A stretch of 64,000 nucleotides of DNA from Bathymodiolus brooksi (GCA_963680875.1 OY804588.1:62816397-62880396); one strand, 5' to 3'; positions 55,801 to 58,921 are shown, numbered from the stretch's first letter. Numbers and translations: made by a program. The notes: generated by a model from the sequence alone, not told the origin.

Positions 55801-58281
55801 TCAATAGCGAAAGGTCACCCCCTGATTTCAATCAAATGTGACGTAGTTATACTGGTTTTATGGACCTTCCATCTTAGTGAAATTTAATTTAATTTAAAAC
55901 CTTTACAAAGAAATGACTTATTTAATTACAAGAAAACAATGTTAACTGCAAATCGAAATAATGCAGTAGAAAATATGTAAAATATTTGTTTTGACAATAT
56001 GTTTTCCATCTTTTTAATAGGATGCTGTTGAAGAAAAATTAGACAATAGACAGTTCCCATTCCTGTCTGGTGGTGCTCCTAGATCAGGAGGATTTAACAA
56101 ACCTCCTATAAGGTATTTACAAATATTAAACAATGTAATTATTGTCACAATTTCAGCAGATCTTCTTCATTAACAGCGATTGAATTCCTTTTGGTATATC
56201 TCCCACATAAATATACAGAGCTGGGCAGTCGTTATTGGTCACATGACCAATACAAATTGGTCACATGACCAATACAATAGCAATTTAGAATTTTATAACA
56301 CATACAATAACAATCGTAAAATAACAAATTTCCTTCATCTAATCCAGTTGTATTATGGACTAGCGAAATAGTTCCTCATCAGATTCAAATCAAATTTATA
56401 CACAAGCTGAATATAGAGAATATCTCAGTCATATTTGAATTGCTGTAGTTTTTACCATTTCCGAGATATGAGATGTCAAAAAGGGCATATGCCCAAGTTT
56501 AACAGATTCTACCTAGTGGACACCTTTACTGAACAATAATCATTTTCAGTAAAACTGATTCAGGAAGAGGCTTGGCTGCAATCTTATCATGCTGCACTTT
56601 GTTGGGTTTACAGCACATTCAGAAATTTGATTTACATTGTAACAAAAAGGGGCCGATGTGTCCATGATCGTATGGTAGTTGGATTTACAACTATCTATGC
56701 AATCAGTGCCTATCACCACTAAAGTTGTGAGTTCGAATCCCGTTCATGGCGAGGTGTACTCAATACAACATAATGTGATAAAGTTTGTCAGTGACTTGTG
56801 GCAGGTCTGTGGTTTTCTACGGGTACTCTGGTTTCCTCTACCAATAAATCTGACCACCACGATATAACTGAAATATTGTTGAAAGTGGCATTAAACACTA
56901 TAACCATAACCCACCCCATTGTAGCAAATAGTTTTAGTAGTATAGGTAGCAAGAATTCCCAGTGAAAACCACAGAGCATTGTAACCTTTTCAATGTCTGT
57001 CAGTCTGTTGCACACAAGGGAAAAAAAGACAATTTAGTTTTGCTTTTGTTTTTCAGTAGTGCTAGATATGGAGTTTGGCACAAAGAAAAAGTACCTCCAA
57101 GTTATAAAAGTGGACCAAGGCTGATTATTTTTATAATGGGAGGATTATCTTATGCAGAAATGAGAATGGCATACCAAGTTACGCAGTCCTGTAAAAACTG
57201 GGAGGTATTAATAGGTAAGATAGGTATTGTTTATTAGAATCTATCAGCATGTTTGTTTTTAGTTCTATCTTTTCCACTAAAGTTGAGGCCAATTTTTATA
57301 TCTATATATGATTAACTTGCTTGTATCCTAATGCAAAAAGAGGAGCGGTCTTTGTCATGATCGTATGGTAGTTGAATTTACAACTACCTATGCAATCAGT
57401 GGCTATCACCACAAATGTTATGAGTTAGAATCCCGCTCAGACGATGTGTAGTCGATACAACATTATGTGATGAAGTTTATTAGTGGCTTGCGACAGTTCG
57501 ATGGTTTTCTATTGGTTCTCAAATTTTCTCCATCAAGAAAACTGACCCCCACGATATAGCTGAAATATTGTTGAAACTATATGTTAAACACCATAACCTT
57601 AGCCCTAATGCAAAAGACCACATCCGTGGGTCAAGGTTAAGCATGCTCATATCGAGTGTGATGGATCGTGAGTTCGAGCCCTAATAGAGTCGAACTAAAG
57701 ACTATTTAAAATGGGTATTTGCCACTTCTCTCTTCTCAGGAGTAAGAGAAAAGACTACTTGCAACAAAATAATGTGTCTAACGAAAGACTGTTCTTTTAG
57801 TGAGCTAACACTATAAAGAGAAGGTTGTAGGTTCAAGTCCTGGTTGGGTCAAACCAAAGATTATATTATTATATCTGTTGCTTCTCCGCTAAGCATTTAG
57901 GAGCAAGAACAAAGACTGGTTAGCTCGGAATAATGTGTCGAAGTGGAGCGACATGTCTAAGCTGTTTCAGTGAGCTAGCACTATAAAAATCCAACTAAGC
58001 TTGTTAGTCTATTAAATACAAACGGACATCATCATCATCATTTCATTCAATGTAACTTGTTCTCCCCATGACATAACTGAATTATTGCTTATTTGGCGTT
58101 AAACAACAATCACTCAACCATGCTCGATATGAGCATGCTATGATTGCACTGCAGTGTCCGTCTCAAAATGGAAGCATTGTTTAAAACTTACTGTAATCAA
58201 TATATATTCTATTCTACAGGGGCTACACATTTGTTGACTCCAGAAGGCTTCCTTGAAGGTCTTAAAGTGATTAGCAACTGA
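7866..58281 (+). CDS. STXBP1: Munc18-1 / UNC-18 / Rop orthologue (syntaxin-binding protein 1), 15 coding exons
   Basis: Sec1/Munc18 protein of the presynaptic terminal. The family clasps closed syntaxin-1, then templates SNARE assembly, and is required for vesicle docking and priming. The joined exons give 591 residues plus a stop, against 591-597 in the family. Intact features include the domain 1 syntaxin cleft (D31 and R36 in VVDQLSKRM, matching human D34 and R39), the N-peptide pocket residues F112 and E129 (human F115, E132), the SNARE-template hairpin [20 protein letters not shown] with P332 (human P335), and the C-terminal [16 protein letters not shown] strand. All 14 introns are GT-AG and every join keeps phase. 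The two PKC serines of human Munc18-1 (306, 313) are replaced by Q303 and D310. The C-terminus is a few residues shorter than in vertebrates. Identity rests on recognition of the whole chain, not on a search. Confidence 0.96.
8251..8338. repeat. Short ATGGGCC-rich repeat
   Basis: aatgggcc or a close variant recurs at about 20-30 bp spacing (atgggcccatggcccc, aatgggccattcag, aatgggccatatc, aatgagccattc). It lies next to the donor of the antisense exon below. Function unknown. Confidence 0.4.
8339..8734 (-). pseudogene. Antisense exon-like frame, BED-finger/hAT-type N-terminal region
   Basis: Open frame of about 131 codons read leftwards, preceded by an acceptor-like TTTATTTGACAG and followed by a donor-like GTAAAG. 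It reads [19 protein letters not shown], then an acidic Ser/Asn/Asp-rich linker, then [18 protein letters not shown] and a second Cys in MKIGC. A short KKQ-TLF basic start, an acidic linker, and W-L-MFC-x2-C is how TTF/BED-finger proteins derived from hAT transposases (ZNF862 type) commonly begin. There is no methionine at the start, so it would be an internal exon; I found no partner exons. It could be part of a nested transposon-derived gene or a relic. Confidence 0.5.
9640..9925. repeat. Two tandem units of a 150-160 bp satellite
   Basis: Two copies share gagaaaaagggccataactt (second copy gagaaaaagggtcataactc), gtgaaatacaccgtaatcaa or variants, and gaaaagatttggt. A third copy is at 13022-13190. 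The layout (drug-independent non-coding unit of about 155 bp with conserved blocks) resembles the other satellites in the window, but no terminal hairpin is seen here. Confidence 0.75.
10684..11180. repeat. Tandem duplication, period about 267 bp
   Basis: tctcttgaatattcat with ggaatctatctatttttaga starts at about 10689 and again at 10956. Both copies continue through ggcaaaatttgctgac, gatcgtttttttgtt and a cagctgaat block. The copies differ by many substitutions and indels, so the duplication is old. It lies in intron 1. Confidence 0.85.
11181..13021. other. Intron 1 stretch without recognised gene
   Basis: AT-rich, with an A run at 11789-11813. An antisense open frame at 11357-11551 has no recognisable domain or splice setting. 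I see no gene or clear transposon here. Confidence 0.4.
13022..13190. repeat. Single copy of the 9640 satellite
   Basis: Repeats ctaagagaaaaagggccata, aatacaccgtaatcaaactt and gaaagttttaaaagatttgg seen at 9640-9925, ending in attatccggaaacc. The copy is somewhat closer to the second unit there. Confidence 0.75.
13432..13540 (-). repeat. Retroelement tail fragment
   Basis: aaatcgaagaaggacagaca, caatggccaaaagaaaaagg and caaacaatgatcca correspond to the tail copies at 2230-2320 and 23040-23110. Diverged and short. Confidence 0.55.
14223..14340. repeat. Fold-back repeat
   Basis: taatatcattgaaattaaat at the left is matched in inverse by atctcaacgatatta at the right, with ttccgaagacattttctgtt and a near-copy inside. 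Part of the same sequence occurs at 5590-5645. Probably a small MITE; no target duplication was identified. Confidence 0.45.
15641..15772 (+). CDS. STXBP1: Munc18 exon 2
   Basis: Acceptor ttttgctgtttctcttcag and donor GTAAGT. It codes residues 10-54: [18 protein letters not shown], then [15 protein letters not shown] and EIMSEGIT. It carries the first strand and helix of domain 1 and the acidic/basic pair (D31, R36) that contacts closed syntaxin. Confidence 0.96.
15841..16050. repeat. Dispersed repeat, second copy at 49796-49990
   Basis: The blocks cggtcagaacagttccaaaa, cacttcaataaaaagttgcg and ttcttagtgaaatgaggaga align with cagacggttccaaaatcacg, cacttcaataaaaagtggcg and attagtgaaacgatgtggtc in intron 11. 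Same orientation in both places. Non-coding. Confidence 0.75.
16276..16543 (+). mobile_element. SINE A (tRNA-derived), diverged
   Basis: Starts catcagtggtgtaat, has a degenerate B-box-like gggattgatccc, the middle block gctagcactatgaaaatcca and the tail aatgatatagtagaaaaatt then gaacaacaatcactcac. The promoter boxes are poorly preserved, so this looks old. Confidence 0.8.
16556..16650 (-). repeat. LINE 3' tail fragment
   Basis: On the minus strand: atgtcggtcaaaagcccact, agggcttgtgttgtattgtt, then gccgactataaataaa. The sequence tgtcggtcaaa with tgttgtattgtg also follows the stop of the LINE relic at 6195-6263, which ties the two together. Confidence 0.6.
16931..17007 (+). CDS. STXBP1: Munc18 exon 3
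   Basis: Acceptor ttttcttttgtag and donor GTAAAT. It codes (L)[18 protein letters not shown] and LLTPVEK, residues 54-79, ending on a codon boundary. The 3' half of this exon and its donor are copied twice just downstream. Confidence 0.96.
17046..17350 (+). pseudogene. STXBP1: Two truncated tandem copies of exon 3
   Basis: Copy 1 (17046-17109) repeats aagaaaacagaaccactgcc through gtagaaaag followed by the donor GTAATT; it lacks the first codons and has no good acceptor. Copy 2 (17210-17251) is shorter inside (gagaaccactgcagtttatc, ccagtagaaaag, then GTAAAT). The intron DNA after each copy is repeated too (gtagcttaaat, agttgttttcct, ttcttattttaatttga). Both look like non-functional by-products of local duplication, although a weak acceptor (aaaacag) precedes the first copy. 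Confidence 0.85.
17453..17670. mobile_element. 218-bp MITE, TA target
   Basis: CTGTGGATTCATTATTATTC at the left is mirrored by the right end ...AAATAAATGAATCCACAG, and the arms extend through ccaattttcatgga / tccatgaaaattggta. TA flanks both ends (17451-17452, 17671-17672). A related, interrupted relic is at 61940-62392. The open frame inside is incidental. Confidence 0.88.
17768..18098 (+). mobile_element. SINE A, near full length
   Basis: Head gtgttatggttagtgtgctt, middle ctataaaaatccaaataagc, tail cgccatgatatagctgaaaa then gaacaacaaacactcactta. The B-box-like region reads ggatttgagccc. It ends about 105 bp before exon 4. Confidence 0.88.
18204..18282 (+). CDS. STXBP1: Munc18 exon 4
   Basis: Acceptor caattttcttgttttag and donor GTACAA. 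It codes [20 protein letters not shown] and HVFFTE, residues 80-105 plus one base; the next exon completes alanine 106. This is the domain 1 strand-helix leading to the N-peptide pocket. Confidence 0.95.
18428..18636. mobile_element. MITE with long G and C homopolymers
   Basis: The left end CAGGGGCAGATCCAGG and the inverted right end GCTGATCCAGG are imperfect inverted repeats. Inside are runs of 13 G (18455-18467), 18 G (18577-18594) and 18 C (18610-18627). No target duplication is clear. Run lengths are likely variable between individuals or read imperfectly. Confidence 0.6.
18773..21161 (+). mobile_element. piggyBac-type element, about 2.4 kb
   Basis: A TTAA at 18773-18776 is followed by CTCTTTCCCTACCACTGACG and the palindrome CGTGTATACACG, a typical piggyBac-like end. 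A TTAA at 21158-21161 is the best right boundary: the inverted right end CTTCTTATCTACTATAG matches the left in about 10 of 17 positions, so this end is less certain. Subterminal direct repeats lie at 18834-18858 and 18876-18900 (tgactgataaatccgctgta and tgactgatatatccgctgta). A TATAAA (19095-19100) precedes the transposase. The length is normal for an autonomous element. It sits in intron 4 in the same orientation as the host gene. Confidence 0.8.
19125..20795 (+). pseudogene. piggyBac transposase with one in-frame TGA
   Basis: ATG in a good context (aaacaATGg) opens an acidic N-terminus ([20 protein letters not shown]). The frame stays open for 118 codons, meets TGA at 19479-19481, and continues in the same frame to 20795: 556 codons in all, the usual family size. 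Catalytic aspartates sit in [12 protein letters not shown] (D227), [10 protein letters not shown] (D306) and [12 protein letters not shown] (D414), counting through the stop. A C-terminal Cys/His-rich segment ([25 protein letters not shown]) is complete. The enzyme would cut and paste at TTAA. The TGA stands where relatives often have arginine before PDK, so CGA-to-TGA change is likely. No second ATG would restore a full catalytic chain. Confidence 0.92.
21310..21520 (+). mobile_element. SINE B, diverged
   Basis: Contains ccaatcagtgcctatcacca, ggttttctcctggcactccg, gtttcctccacc and tgatataactgaaatatttt then gtggcattaagcacca. The B-box-like part is tgaatttggatc. Confidence 0.8.
21773..22501. 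mobile_element. hAT-type MITE with 8-bp target duplication
   Basis: ATTGGTGG stands at both flanks (21773-21780, 22494-22501). The element proper (21781-22493) has inverted ends GGGAGCAGGACAATAGCCCC and GGGTCTAGGACAATAGCCCC. An 8-bp duplication is the hallmark of hAT elements. The AT-rich body of about 630 bp has no transposase. It ends about 220 bp before exon 5. Confidence 0.85.
22718..22970 (+). CDS. STXBP1: Munc18 exon 5
   Basis: Acceptor cttcttttttatatag and donor GTAAAT. It codes residues 106-189: [66 protein letters not shown]112 and E129 form the pocket for the syntaxin N-peptide. The exon is one piece here, whereas I recall a split in vertebrates. Confidence 0.97.
22993..23195 (-). 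repeat. Uninterrupted retroelement tail copy
   Basis: agaagagtttgaagatacta, cgaagaagaacagacaacac, aaaagtgaagatcgagtaac and actcaggtgctccggaag are all present without the DNA transposon found in the copy at 2205-3130. Around 23119 it reads cattacatataaaagtgaag, the empty counterpart of the insertion site. Confidence 0.75.
23329..23533 (+). mobile_element. SINE A, 3' truncated
   Basis: Head gcatcgctggtgctgtgatt, gcctcgagtgcggtagatag, B-box-like gggttcaagcc, then tataaaattggtatttgttg-type block and ctataaaaatccaagtaag. The tail module is missing. Confidence 0.8.
23805..24018 (-). mobile_element. SINE B, minus orientation
   Basis: Read on + it shows ccactttcaacaatatttca, then gtggcagtcagttttattgg, atgttgtatctagtacacct, and gtaggcactgattacacagg with caactaccatacaatcacga. 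It ends less than 90 bp before exon 6. Confidence 0.85.
24106..24190 (+). CDS. STXBP1: Munc18 exon 6
   Basis: Acceptor tttttatttttgtatag and donor GTAGGA. It codes (S)[18 protein letters not shown] and [10 protein letters not shown], residues 190-218, ending on a codon boundary. Confidence 0.96.
24191..25308. other. Intron 6, 5' part, no recognised gene
   Basis: Holds short AT microsatellites and a block near 24775-24900 rich in gaagtcgcc/gcgaagt motifs (ttcgagcgaagaagtcgcct, gaagttcaagtcgcattg) that looks like a dispersed repeat rather than an exon. An ATGGCGCC segment at 25101 has no supporting frame. Confidence 0.35.
25309..27172. mobile_element. 1.86-kb inverted-repeat element of unassigned family
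   Basis: TACAGTACAGAAAGGGACAT followed by ACCGTGAT (25309-25336) is repeated perfectly in inverse at 27145-27172. Further inwards both sides carry diverged blocks with gtgatcaatcac and ggattaaa. No open frame looks like a transposase. The first bases are palindromic (TACAGTA), so the exact ends and target duplication are unclear. Likely a non-autonomous DNA transposon. Confidence 0.75.
25901..26078. repeat. Nearly perfect 89-bp tandem duplication
   Basis: tatacgttcagtaatttttt through cgtactaaataattttt is present twice, starting at 25901 and 25990, with almost no differences; a third start (tatacgg) follows at 26079. The identity suggests a recent event inside the inverted-repeat element. Confidence 0.9.
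27818..28077 (+). mobile_element. SINE B, full length
   Basis: Head gaacgtatggtagttggatt with acaactacctatgcaatcag, B-box-like gtgagttcgaatcc, middle gatacaacattatgtgataa, gggtactccggttttctcca, and tail cgccacgatataactgaaat then gcattaaccacca. Ends about 120 bp before exon 7. Confidence 0.9.
28201..28331 (+). CDS. STXBP1: Munc18 exon 7
   Basis: Acceptor ttttcttattttatttgtag and donor GTAAGT. It codes [40 protein letters not shown] and DVYK, residues 219-261 plus two bases. [10 protein letters not shown] is the most conserved SM-family stretch, in domain 2. Confidence 0.98.
28949..29056 (+). CDS. STXBP1: Munc18 exon 8
   Basis: Acceptor gtatattttatag and donor GTAAGT. It codes (K)[18 protein letters not shown] and [18 protein letters not shown], residues 262-298, leading into domain 3a. 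Confidence 0.97.
29424..29875 (+). mobile_element. SINE A dimer
   Basis: A first copy (29424-29665) has the head, gtgagttcaggtc, and the ctgttgtttcagtgagttag block. A second copy starts within the B-box region (aacctggttgggtcaga, 29684 on) and runs to the catcatcagctcattgaaat block and a worn tail. The tail module between them is missing, so they arose as a fused or recombined pair. It ends about 30 bp before exon 9. Confidence 0.8.
29906..30113 (+). CDS. STXBP1: Munc18 exon 9
   Basis: Acceptor ttaaaaattttccag and donor GTAAGC. It codes residues 298-367: (Q)[58 protein letters not shown] and [11 protein letters not shown]. This is the domain 3a helical hairpin that templates SNARE assembly; P332 matches human P335. 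The positions of human PKC serines 306 and 313 are Q303 and D310. Confidence 0.98.
30811..31147 (+). mobile_element. SINE A, near full length
   Basis: Head attggtggtgcttgcctcta (part of the A box region deleted), gtgttctaatcccggtcagg, then ctgttgtttcagtgagctag with cactataaaaatccagctaa, and tail cgccaagatttagctgaaaa with aaaacaacaatcactcatt. It ends about 95 bp before exon 10. Confidence 0.88.
31242..31380 (+). CDS. STXBP1: Munc18 exon 10
   Basis: Acceptor ttttttccttatatttttcag and donor GTAAGA. It codes [40 protein letters not shown] and YIIHKG, residues 368-413 plus one base. [13 protein letters not shown] is nearly invariant in the Munc18-1 group. Confidence 0.98.
31428..31470 (-). repeat. 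SINE B tail fragment
   Basis: ggtatttaataccactttca and actatatttcagttacat are the inverted 3' tail of SINE B with no body. Only the terminal module is present. Confidence 0.5.
31865..33170 (+). mobile_element. Hairpin-ended satellite element, complete
   Basis: The left hairpin 31865-31893 (AGCTCACCTTGCC AAA GGCAATGTGAGCT) is followed by cttggcgtccgttgtctgtc with a gtcgtctgtcgtccgt tract, then about seven to eight tandem units of roughly 155 bp (31960-33110). The units share tcttctcctctgaaacc, accgaaacttggtaggaagc and tggaaggtcctctata. The right side has ggtgagcgacac and a second hairpin (33146-33165, AGGCTCAG CCAA CTGAGCCT). It is the same family as 1-2105 in the other orientation. No coding; open frames are read-throughs of the unit. 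Confidence 0.85.
33366..33735 (-). mobile_element. SINE A, full length, minus orientation
   Basis: Read on + it begins gagtgagtgagtgattgttg, then atcatggcaagaacaag, tttttatagtgctagctcac, gaagcaacaaataccatttt, gaggttcaaaccc and gctaaccattacaccaccga. The inverted A box and B box regions are well kept. Confidence 0.92.
34235..34465 (-). mobile_element. SINE B, minus orientation
   Basis: On + it reads tggtgttaaacaccactttc, aacaatatttcagttttatt, ggaggaaaccggagaaaacc, tgttgtatcaagtacacccc, ggttcgaactcacaacttta and gtgataggcactgattgcac. A short part of the usual gatata block is deleted. Confidence 0.88.
34466..35773. other. Intron 10 stretch without recognised gene
   Basis: AT-rich intronic DNA. 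Part of it (35175-35400) mentions no open frame; 'ggtcacctttgggacaat' at 35202 recurs near 58504, so a short dispersed repeat is present. Nothing else stands out. Confidence 0.4.
35774..36998. mobile_element. 1.2-kb inverted-repeat element (TACCGTATTTTACGGAC ends)
   Basis: TACCGTATTTTACGGACTAT with aggtcgat at the left and the inverted right end TACCGTATTTTACGGACGAT with aggtcgat differ by one base over 28 nt. Extra ataggtcga copies lie inside both arms. The terminal TA may be target duplication. CCGTATTTT-CGGACTATA-type ends are common in animal MITEs. There is no transposase frame in the body. Confidence 0.8.
37967..38194 (+). pseudogene. Harbinger Myb/SANT-like DNA-binding protein, 5' part
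   Basis: ATG at 37967 opens [20 protein letters not shown], then [20 protein letters not shown] and [15 protein letters not shown]. This is the trihelix/Myb-like module (W...W spacing) of the accessory protein that Harbinger elements code beside their transposase. After residue 76 the frame leaves the family and runs through antisense transposase sequence, so the gene is truncated by deletion. Confidence 0.8.
38179..38337 (-). pseudogene. Harbinger transposase, N-terminal fragment
   Basis: Leftwards from ATG at 38337: [68 protein letters not shown] is how many HARBI1-like transposases begin. The DDE catalytic part is absent. The frame then reads into the antisense of the Myb gene. Confidence 0.75.
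38827..40583. other. Intron 10 stretch, minor duplications only
   Basis: Two weakly similar blocks with ctttttgccatgaatctgca (39616) and ctttttgccttgactttgca (40297) show an old local duplication. Another short pair sits at 39920-40015 (tcgacaatcccaaaaattca, tcgacaaccccaaatttttc). No gene is recognised. Confidence 0.4.
40584..42292. mobile_element. 1.7-kb inverted-repeat element with CGTAAGTCGTAAA-rich ends
   Basis: The left end GGCGACCGTTTCACTAAAGT with gatcgtaaatcgtaag is matched by the inverted right end GGCGATCGCTTCACTAAAGG with tcgtaagtcgtaaa. The right arm holds many copies of cgtaagtcgta / tacgacttacga (42125-42280). No transposase frame was found in the body. Target duplication is uncertain. 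Confidence 0.7.
42420..42529 (+). CDS. STXBP1: Munc18 exon 11
   Basis: Acceptor ttttaattgtcttgtttcag and donor GTAAGT. It codes (G)[36 protein letters not shown], residues 414-450, ending on a codon boundary. The next residues in the family form a flexible loop, and a 12.5-kb intron follows. Confidence 0.97.
42625..42645 (+). other. Candidate 21-nt cassette exon
   Basis: A strong pyrimidine-rich acceptor (cattttctttgattatttgt with tcacag) and AAG|GTAATG bound seven codons, VCENYSK, in the phase that keeps the Munc18 frame. There is no homology support. It would add residues directly after IVQD. Confidence 0.2.
42646..44562. other. Intron 11, 5' part, no recognised gene
   Basis: AT-rich DNA with no clear transposon. 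The candidate exon at 44095-44169 is listed separately. Confidence 0.35.
44095..44169 (+). other. Candidate 75-nt cassette exon
   Basis: tactactacaacag and CAG|GTGAGA bound 25 open codons beginning [18 protein letters not shown], phase 0 at both sides. The donor is good, the acceptor mediocre. Not recognised from any Munc18. Confidence 0.2.
44563..44697. mobile_element. 135-bp MITE (CAGTCTTTGC ends)
   Basis: CAGTCTTTGC and GCAAAGACTG are perfect inverted ends. The body (ctatttattcaaacaaattc, ttgtcctgggcttcgggcaa) recurs in inverse orientation at 62087-62236. No target duplication is obvious. Confidence 0.7.
45124..45320 (+). mobile_element. SINE A, truncated at both ends
   Basis: gacctcgagtgcgatagatt with gtgggttcaatcc, aaattggtatttgttgcttc and ggataatgtgtcaaaatgga are present; the tail is missing. 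It stops shortly before the satellite element at 45347. Confidence 0.8.
45347..46369. mobile_element. Element with 13-nt inverted ends and 161-bp satellite
   Basis: AGCCGAGTTGCGA (45347-45359) is perfectly matched in inverse at 46357-46369. About six units of 161 bp (45405-46330) share cgtttccgcacgatatctta, tctaaatgaaacttggtaca and acaaaggtcaaggtcacaac. Units differ by only a few bases. The minus strand shows a 66-codon open frame per unit, but 161 is not a multiple of three, so this is a periodicity effect and not a protein. Confidence 0.88.
46763..46888 (+). mobile_element. SINE B, 5' half
   Basis: gttggatttacatctacctg, caatcagtgcctatcaccac, ttttcgagcccc and acaacattatgtgataaagt are present; it stops at gcaggtcggtgg. 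Confidence 0.8.
46889..47942. other. Intron 11 stretch without recognised gene
   Basis: AT-rich, no repeats that I can assign and no plausible exon. Confidence 0.4.
47943..48004 (+). repeat. Isolated SINE tail module
   Basis: cgccacgatatagctgaaat then gttggcattaaacaccaatc with aatcaat. The SINE tail without head or body; a similar orphan lies at 49583-49640. Confidence 0.7.
48388..48535 (+). mobile_element. SINE B, 5' half
   Basis: gttgtcatgatcgtatggta, ttacaactacctatgcaacc, gtgagtttgaatcc, gatacaacattatgtcttaa and gtcagtgacttgtggca are present; the tail module is absent. Confidence 0.85.
48718..48759 (+). other. Candidate 42-nt cassette exon
   Basis: Acceptor tttttctatattgccaaact with tacag, and donor GTATGT, bound [14 protein letters not shown], phase 0 at both sides. 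No homology support. Confidence 0.2.
49583..49640 (+). repeat. Isolated SINE tail module
   Basis: acaccacgatatagctgaaa, tactgctaatgtttgcatta and aacaccaatcaatcaatcaa, with no SINE body upstream. Confidence 0.7.
49796..49990. repeat. Dispersed repeat, second copy of 15841-16050
   Basis: cagacggttccaaaatcacg, tcctggcttggtacaggcac, ttcaataaaaagtggcgcag and tagtgaaacgatgtggtcat align with the copy in intron 2, same orientation. Confidence 0.75.
49991..51228. other. Intron 11 stretch without recognised gene
   Basis: Contains a short inverted piece near 50337 (cggtcatcagttttta / actgatgga) and a pyrimidine-rich run at 50850-50920. No gene or transposon is recognised. Confidence 0.35.
51229..51624. 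repeat. Minisatellite, 24-25 bp unit with 48-50 bp higher order
   Basis: Units of the form attgattatctcccctgata with tgcc or tgtg repeat about sixteen times. Alternating variants (tgatatgccatttatttatc versus taatatgtgattgattatct) give a two-unit higher-order period. Confidence 0.93.
52488..52511 (+). other. Candidate 24-nt cassette exon
   Basis: A very strong acceptor (tttctctcattctaacattt with ttcag) and a donor GTAGGT bound LEVHVQQN, phase 0. A nearby alternative donor (GTATGC after 28 nt) would break the frame. No homology support. Confidence 0.18.
52590..53070. repeat. Nested tandem duplication
   Basis: A larger unit of roughly 190 bp (tcttttaataatgtgttatt, gtccatgtagagaaaggcaa, cttcatgtgctcacacttgt) occurs about two and a half times from 52590, 52791 and 52973. 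In the first unit a 61-bp piece (agacaggcaagaaatcttca with actctgtccatgt) is itself repeated. Short open frames here are unsupported. Confidence 0.85.
53071..54516. other. Intron 11, 3' part, no recognised gene
   Basis: AT-rich with a TA microsatellite at 53120-53136. A short near-palindrome of cttgtatat/atatacaag occurs at 53858-53912. Nothing coding is seen. Confidence 0.35.
54517..54985. repeat. Minisatellite, about 22-23 bp unit, next to exon 12
   Basis: The unit gactatgatattttaggata with ct is repeated about twenty times with substitutions and length variants (gactgatattttgggatatt). The array ends about 65 bp before the exon 12 acceptor, so it lies in branch-site territory. Confidence 0.93.
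55052..55165 (+). CDS. STXBP1: Munc18 exon 12
   Basis: Acceptor tgttgttattttttcacag and donor GTAGAC. It codes [20 protein letters not shown] and [18 protein letters not shown], residues 451-488. The first half is the variable basic loop; [16 protein letters not shown] is conserved. Confidence 0.97.
55403..55754 (+). mobile_element. SINE A, full length
   Basis: Head cattggtggtgtaatggtta, B-box-like aggtttcgagcccc, cctgttgtttcagtgagctg, tail cgacatgatatagctgaaaa, then caacaatcactcactcactc. One of the best preserved copies; about 25 bp of the central region is deleted. Confidence 0.93.
56021..56112 (+). CDS. STXBP1: Munc18 exon 13
   Basis: Acceptor ttttccatctttttaatag and donor GTATTT. It codes [20 protein letters not shown] and [11 protein letters not shown], residues 489-518 plus two bases. 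EEKLD is conserved and the Gly/Pro-rich piece is the variable linker. Confidence 0.96.
56220..56285. repeat. Short direct repeat 'tggtcacatgaccaatacaa'
   Basis: tggtcacatgaccaatacaa occurs twice in a row (56238-56257 and 56258-56277 approximately), and tggtcacatgacca is itself a palindrome. No function is apparent. Confidence 0.5.
56652..56922 (+). mobile_element. SINE B, full length
   Basis: Head tccatgatcgtatggtagtt, acaactatctatgcaatcag, B-box-like gtgagttcgaatcccg, gggtactctggtttcctcta, tail ccaccacgatataactgaaa and gtggcattaaacacta. It ends about 130 bp before exon 14. Confidence 0.93.
57057..57214 (+). CDS. STXBP1: Munc18 exon 14
   Basis: Acceptor gttttgcttttgtttttcag and donor GTAAGA. 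It codes (S)[38 protein letters not shown] and [15 protein letters not shown], residues 519-571. [14 protein letters not shown] is the conserved core strand and helix of domain 2. Confidence 0.98.
57345..57606 (+). mobile_element. SINE B, full length
   Basis: gtcatgatcgtatggtagtt, caactacctatgcaatcagt, gagttagaatcccg, gatacaacattatgtgatga, and tail ccacgatatagctgaaatat with gttaaacacca. SINE A copies follow directly. Confidence 0.9.
57612..58123 (+). mobile_element. Two SINE A copies in tandem
   Basis: The first (57612-57817) runs from a worn head to gtgagctaacactataaaga. The second starts in the B-box region (ggttgtaggttcaagtcctg, 57825 on) and ends in a full tail (ccccatgacataactgaatt, aaacaacaatcactca). 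The order matches the dimer at 29424-29875. Confidence 0.88.
58220..58281 (+). CDS. STXBP1: Munc18 exon 15 (stop codon)
   Basis: Acceptor tatatattctattctacag. It codes [20 protein letters not shown] and TGA at 58279-58281, residues 572-591. HLLTP is the family's end motif; the chain stops soon after, without the acidic tail of vertebrate forms. Confidence 0.97.
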
Positions 58282-58921
58282 TCAACAATAATATTTTAAC
58301 CAAAAACTGATCAACATGATAAAACACGGGAGAGACTTTGTTAAATCAGTGTTAGTTGTAGTTCAATAACAGTGTTGTAGACGTTCTTTCTCAGAATATT
58401 CATTATAAGTGTGCTGTCGCTTCTTTATTCTGAGTGATGTATTTTAAGTGCTGACTTGTGTAGATTATTTAGCATTTTAAATACAGTCAAACCTGTATTT
58501 AGAGGTCACCTTTGGGACAAATATAAAGTAGTCTTTGAAGACAGGTGACCTCTTAAAAGAGGTTGAATTCACATAATGTTTTGTGTGACGGGACAAGAAA
58601 AGGGTGACCTTTAAATACAGGTGACTGCTTAATAGAGGTGACCTCATGGGCAGGCTTGACTGTCCTTCCCACTGTATGAACAATGATTTATTATTTTTGT
58701 GATTTGTTATGAAAATTATTTTGTCAGCATTGAATTCATTTTTAAATGAAATGTATGTTGTTTCTTATGGTCCCATAATATAAAGGAGAATAAATGTACG
58801 TCTGCTCAATAATCTAAATTATTTTTTTTAATCAGTGAAAAGAATATGCTTAGGATAAATATCATCCTCTTAGAGAAGAGGGGTAGGATGTGTTCTCCTC
58901 CTGAATTCTTGTCAAAATAAA
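58282..58921 (+). other. Probable 3' UTR with two poly(A) signals
   Basis: AATAAA at 58789-58794 and 58916-58921 follow the stop by about 510 and 635 nt. Another AATAAA at 61815-61820 could serve a long neuronal-type UTR. The block ggtcacctttgggacaaata at 58504 also occurs near 35202. Actual cleavage sites cannot be read from sequence. Confidence 0.5.

Noticed and set aside
29424..58123. tRNA-like A and B boxes taken as tRNA genes
   Set aside because: They occur at the head of SINE copies and lack paired acceptor and anticodon stems.
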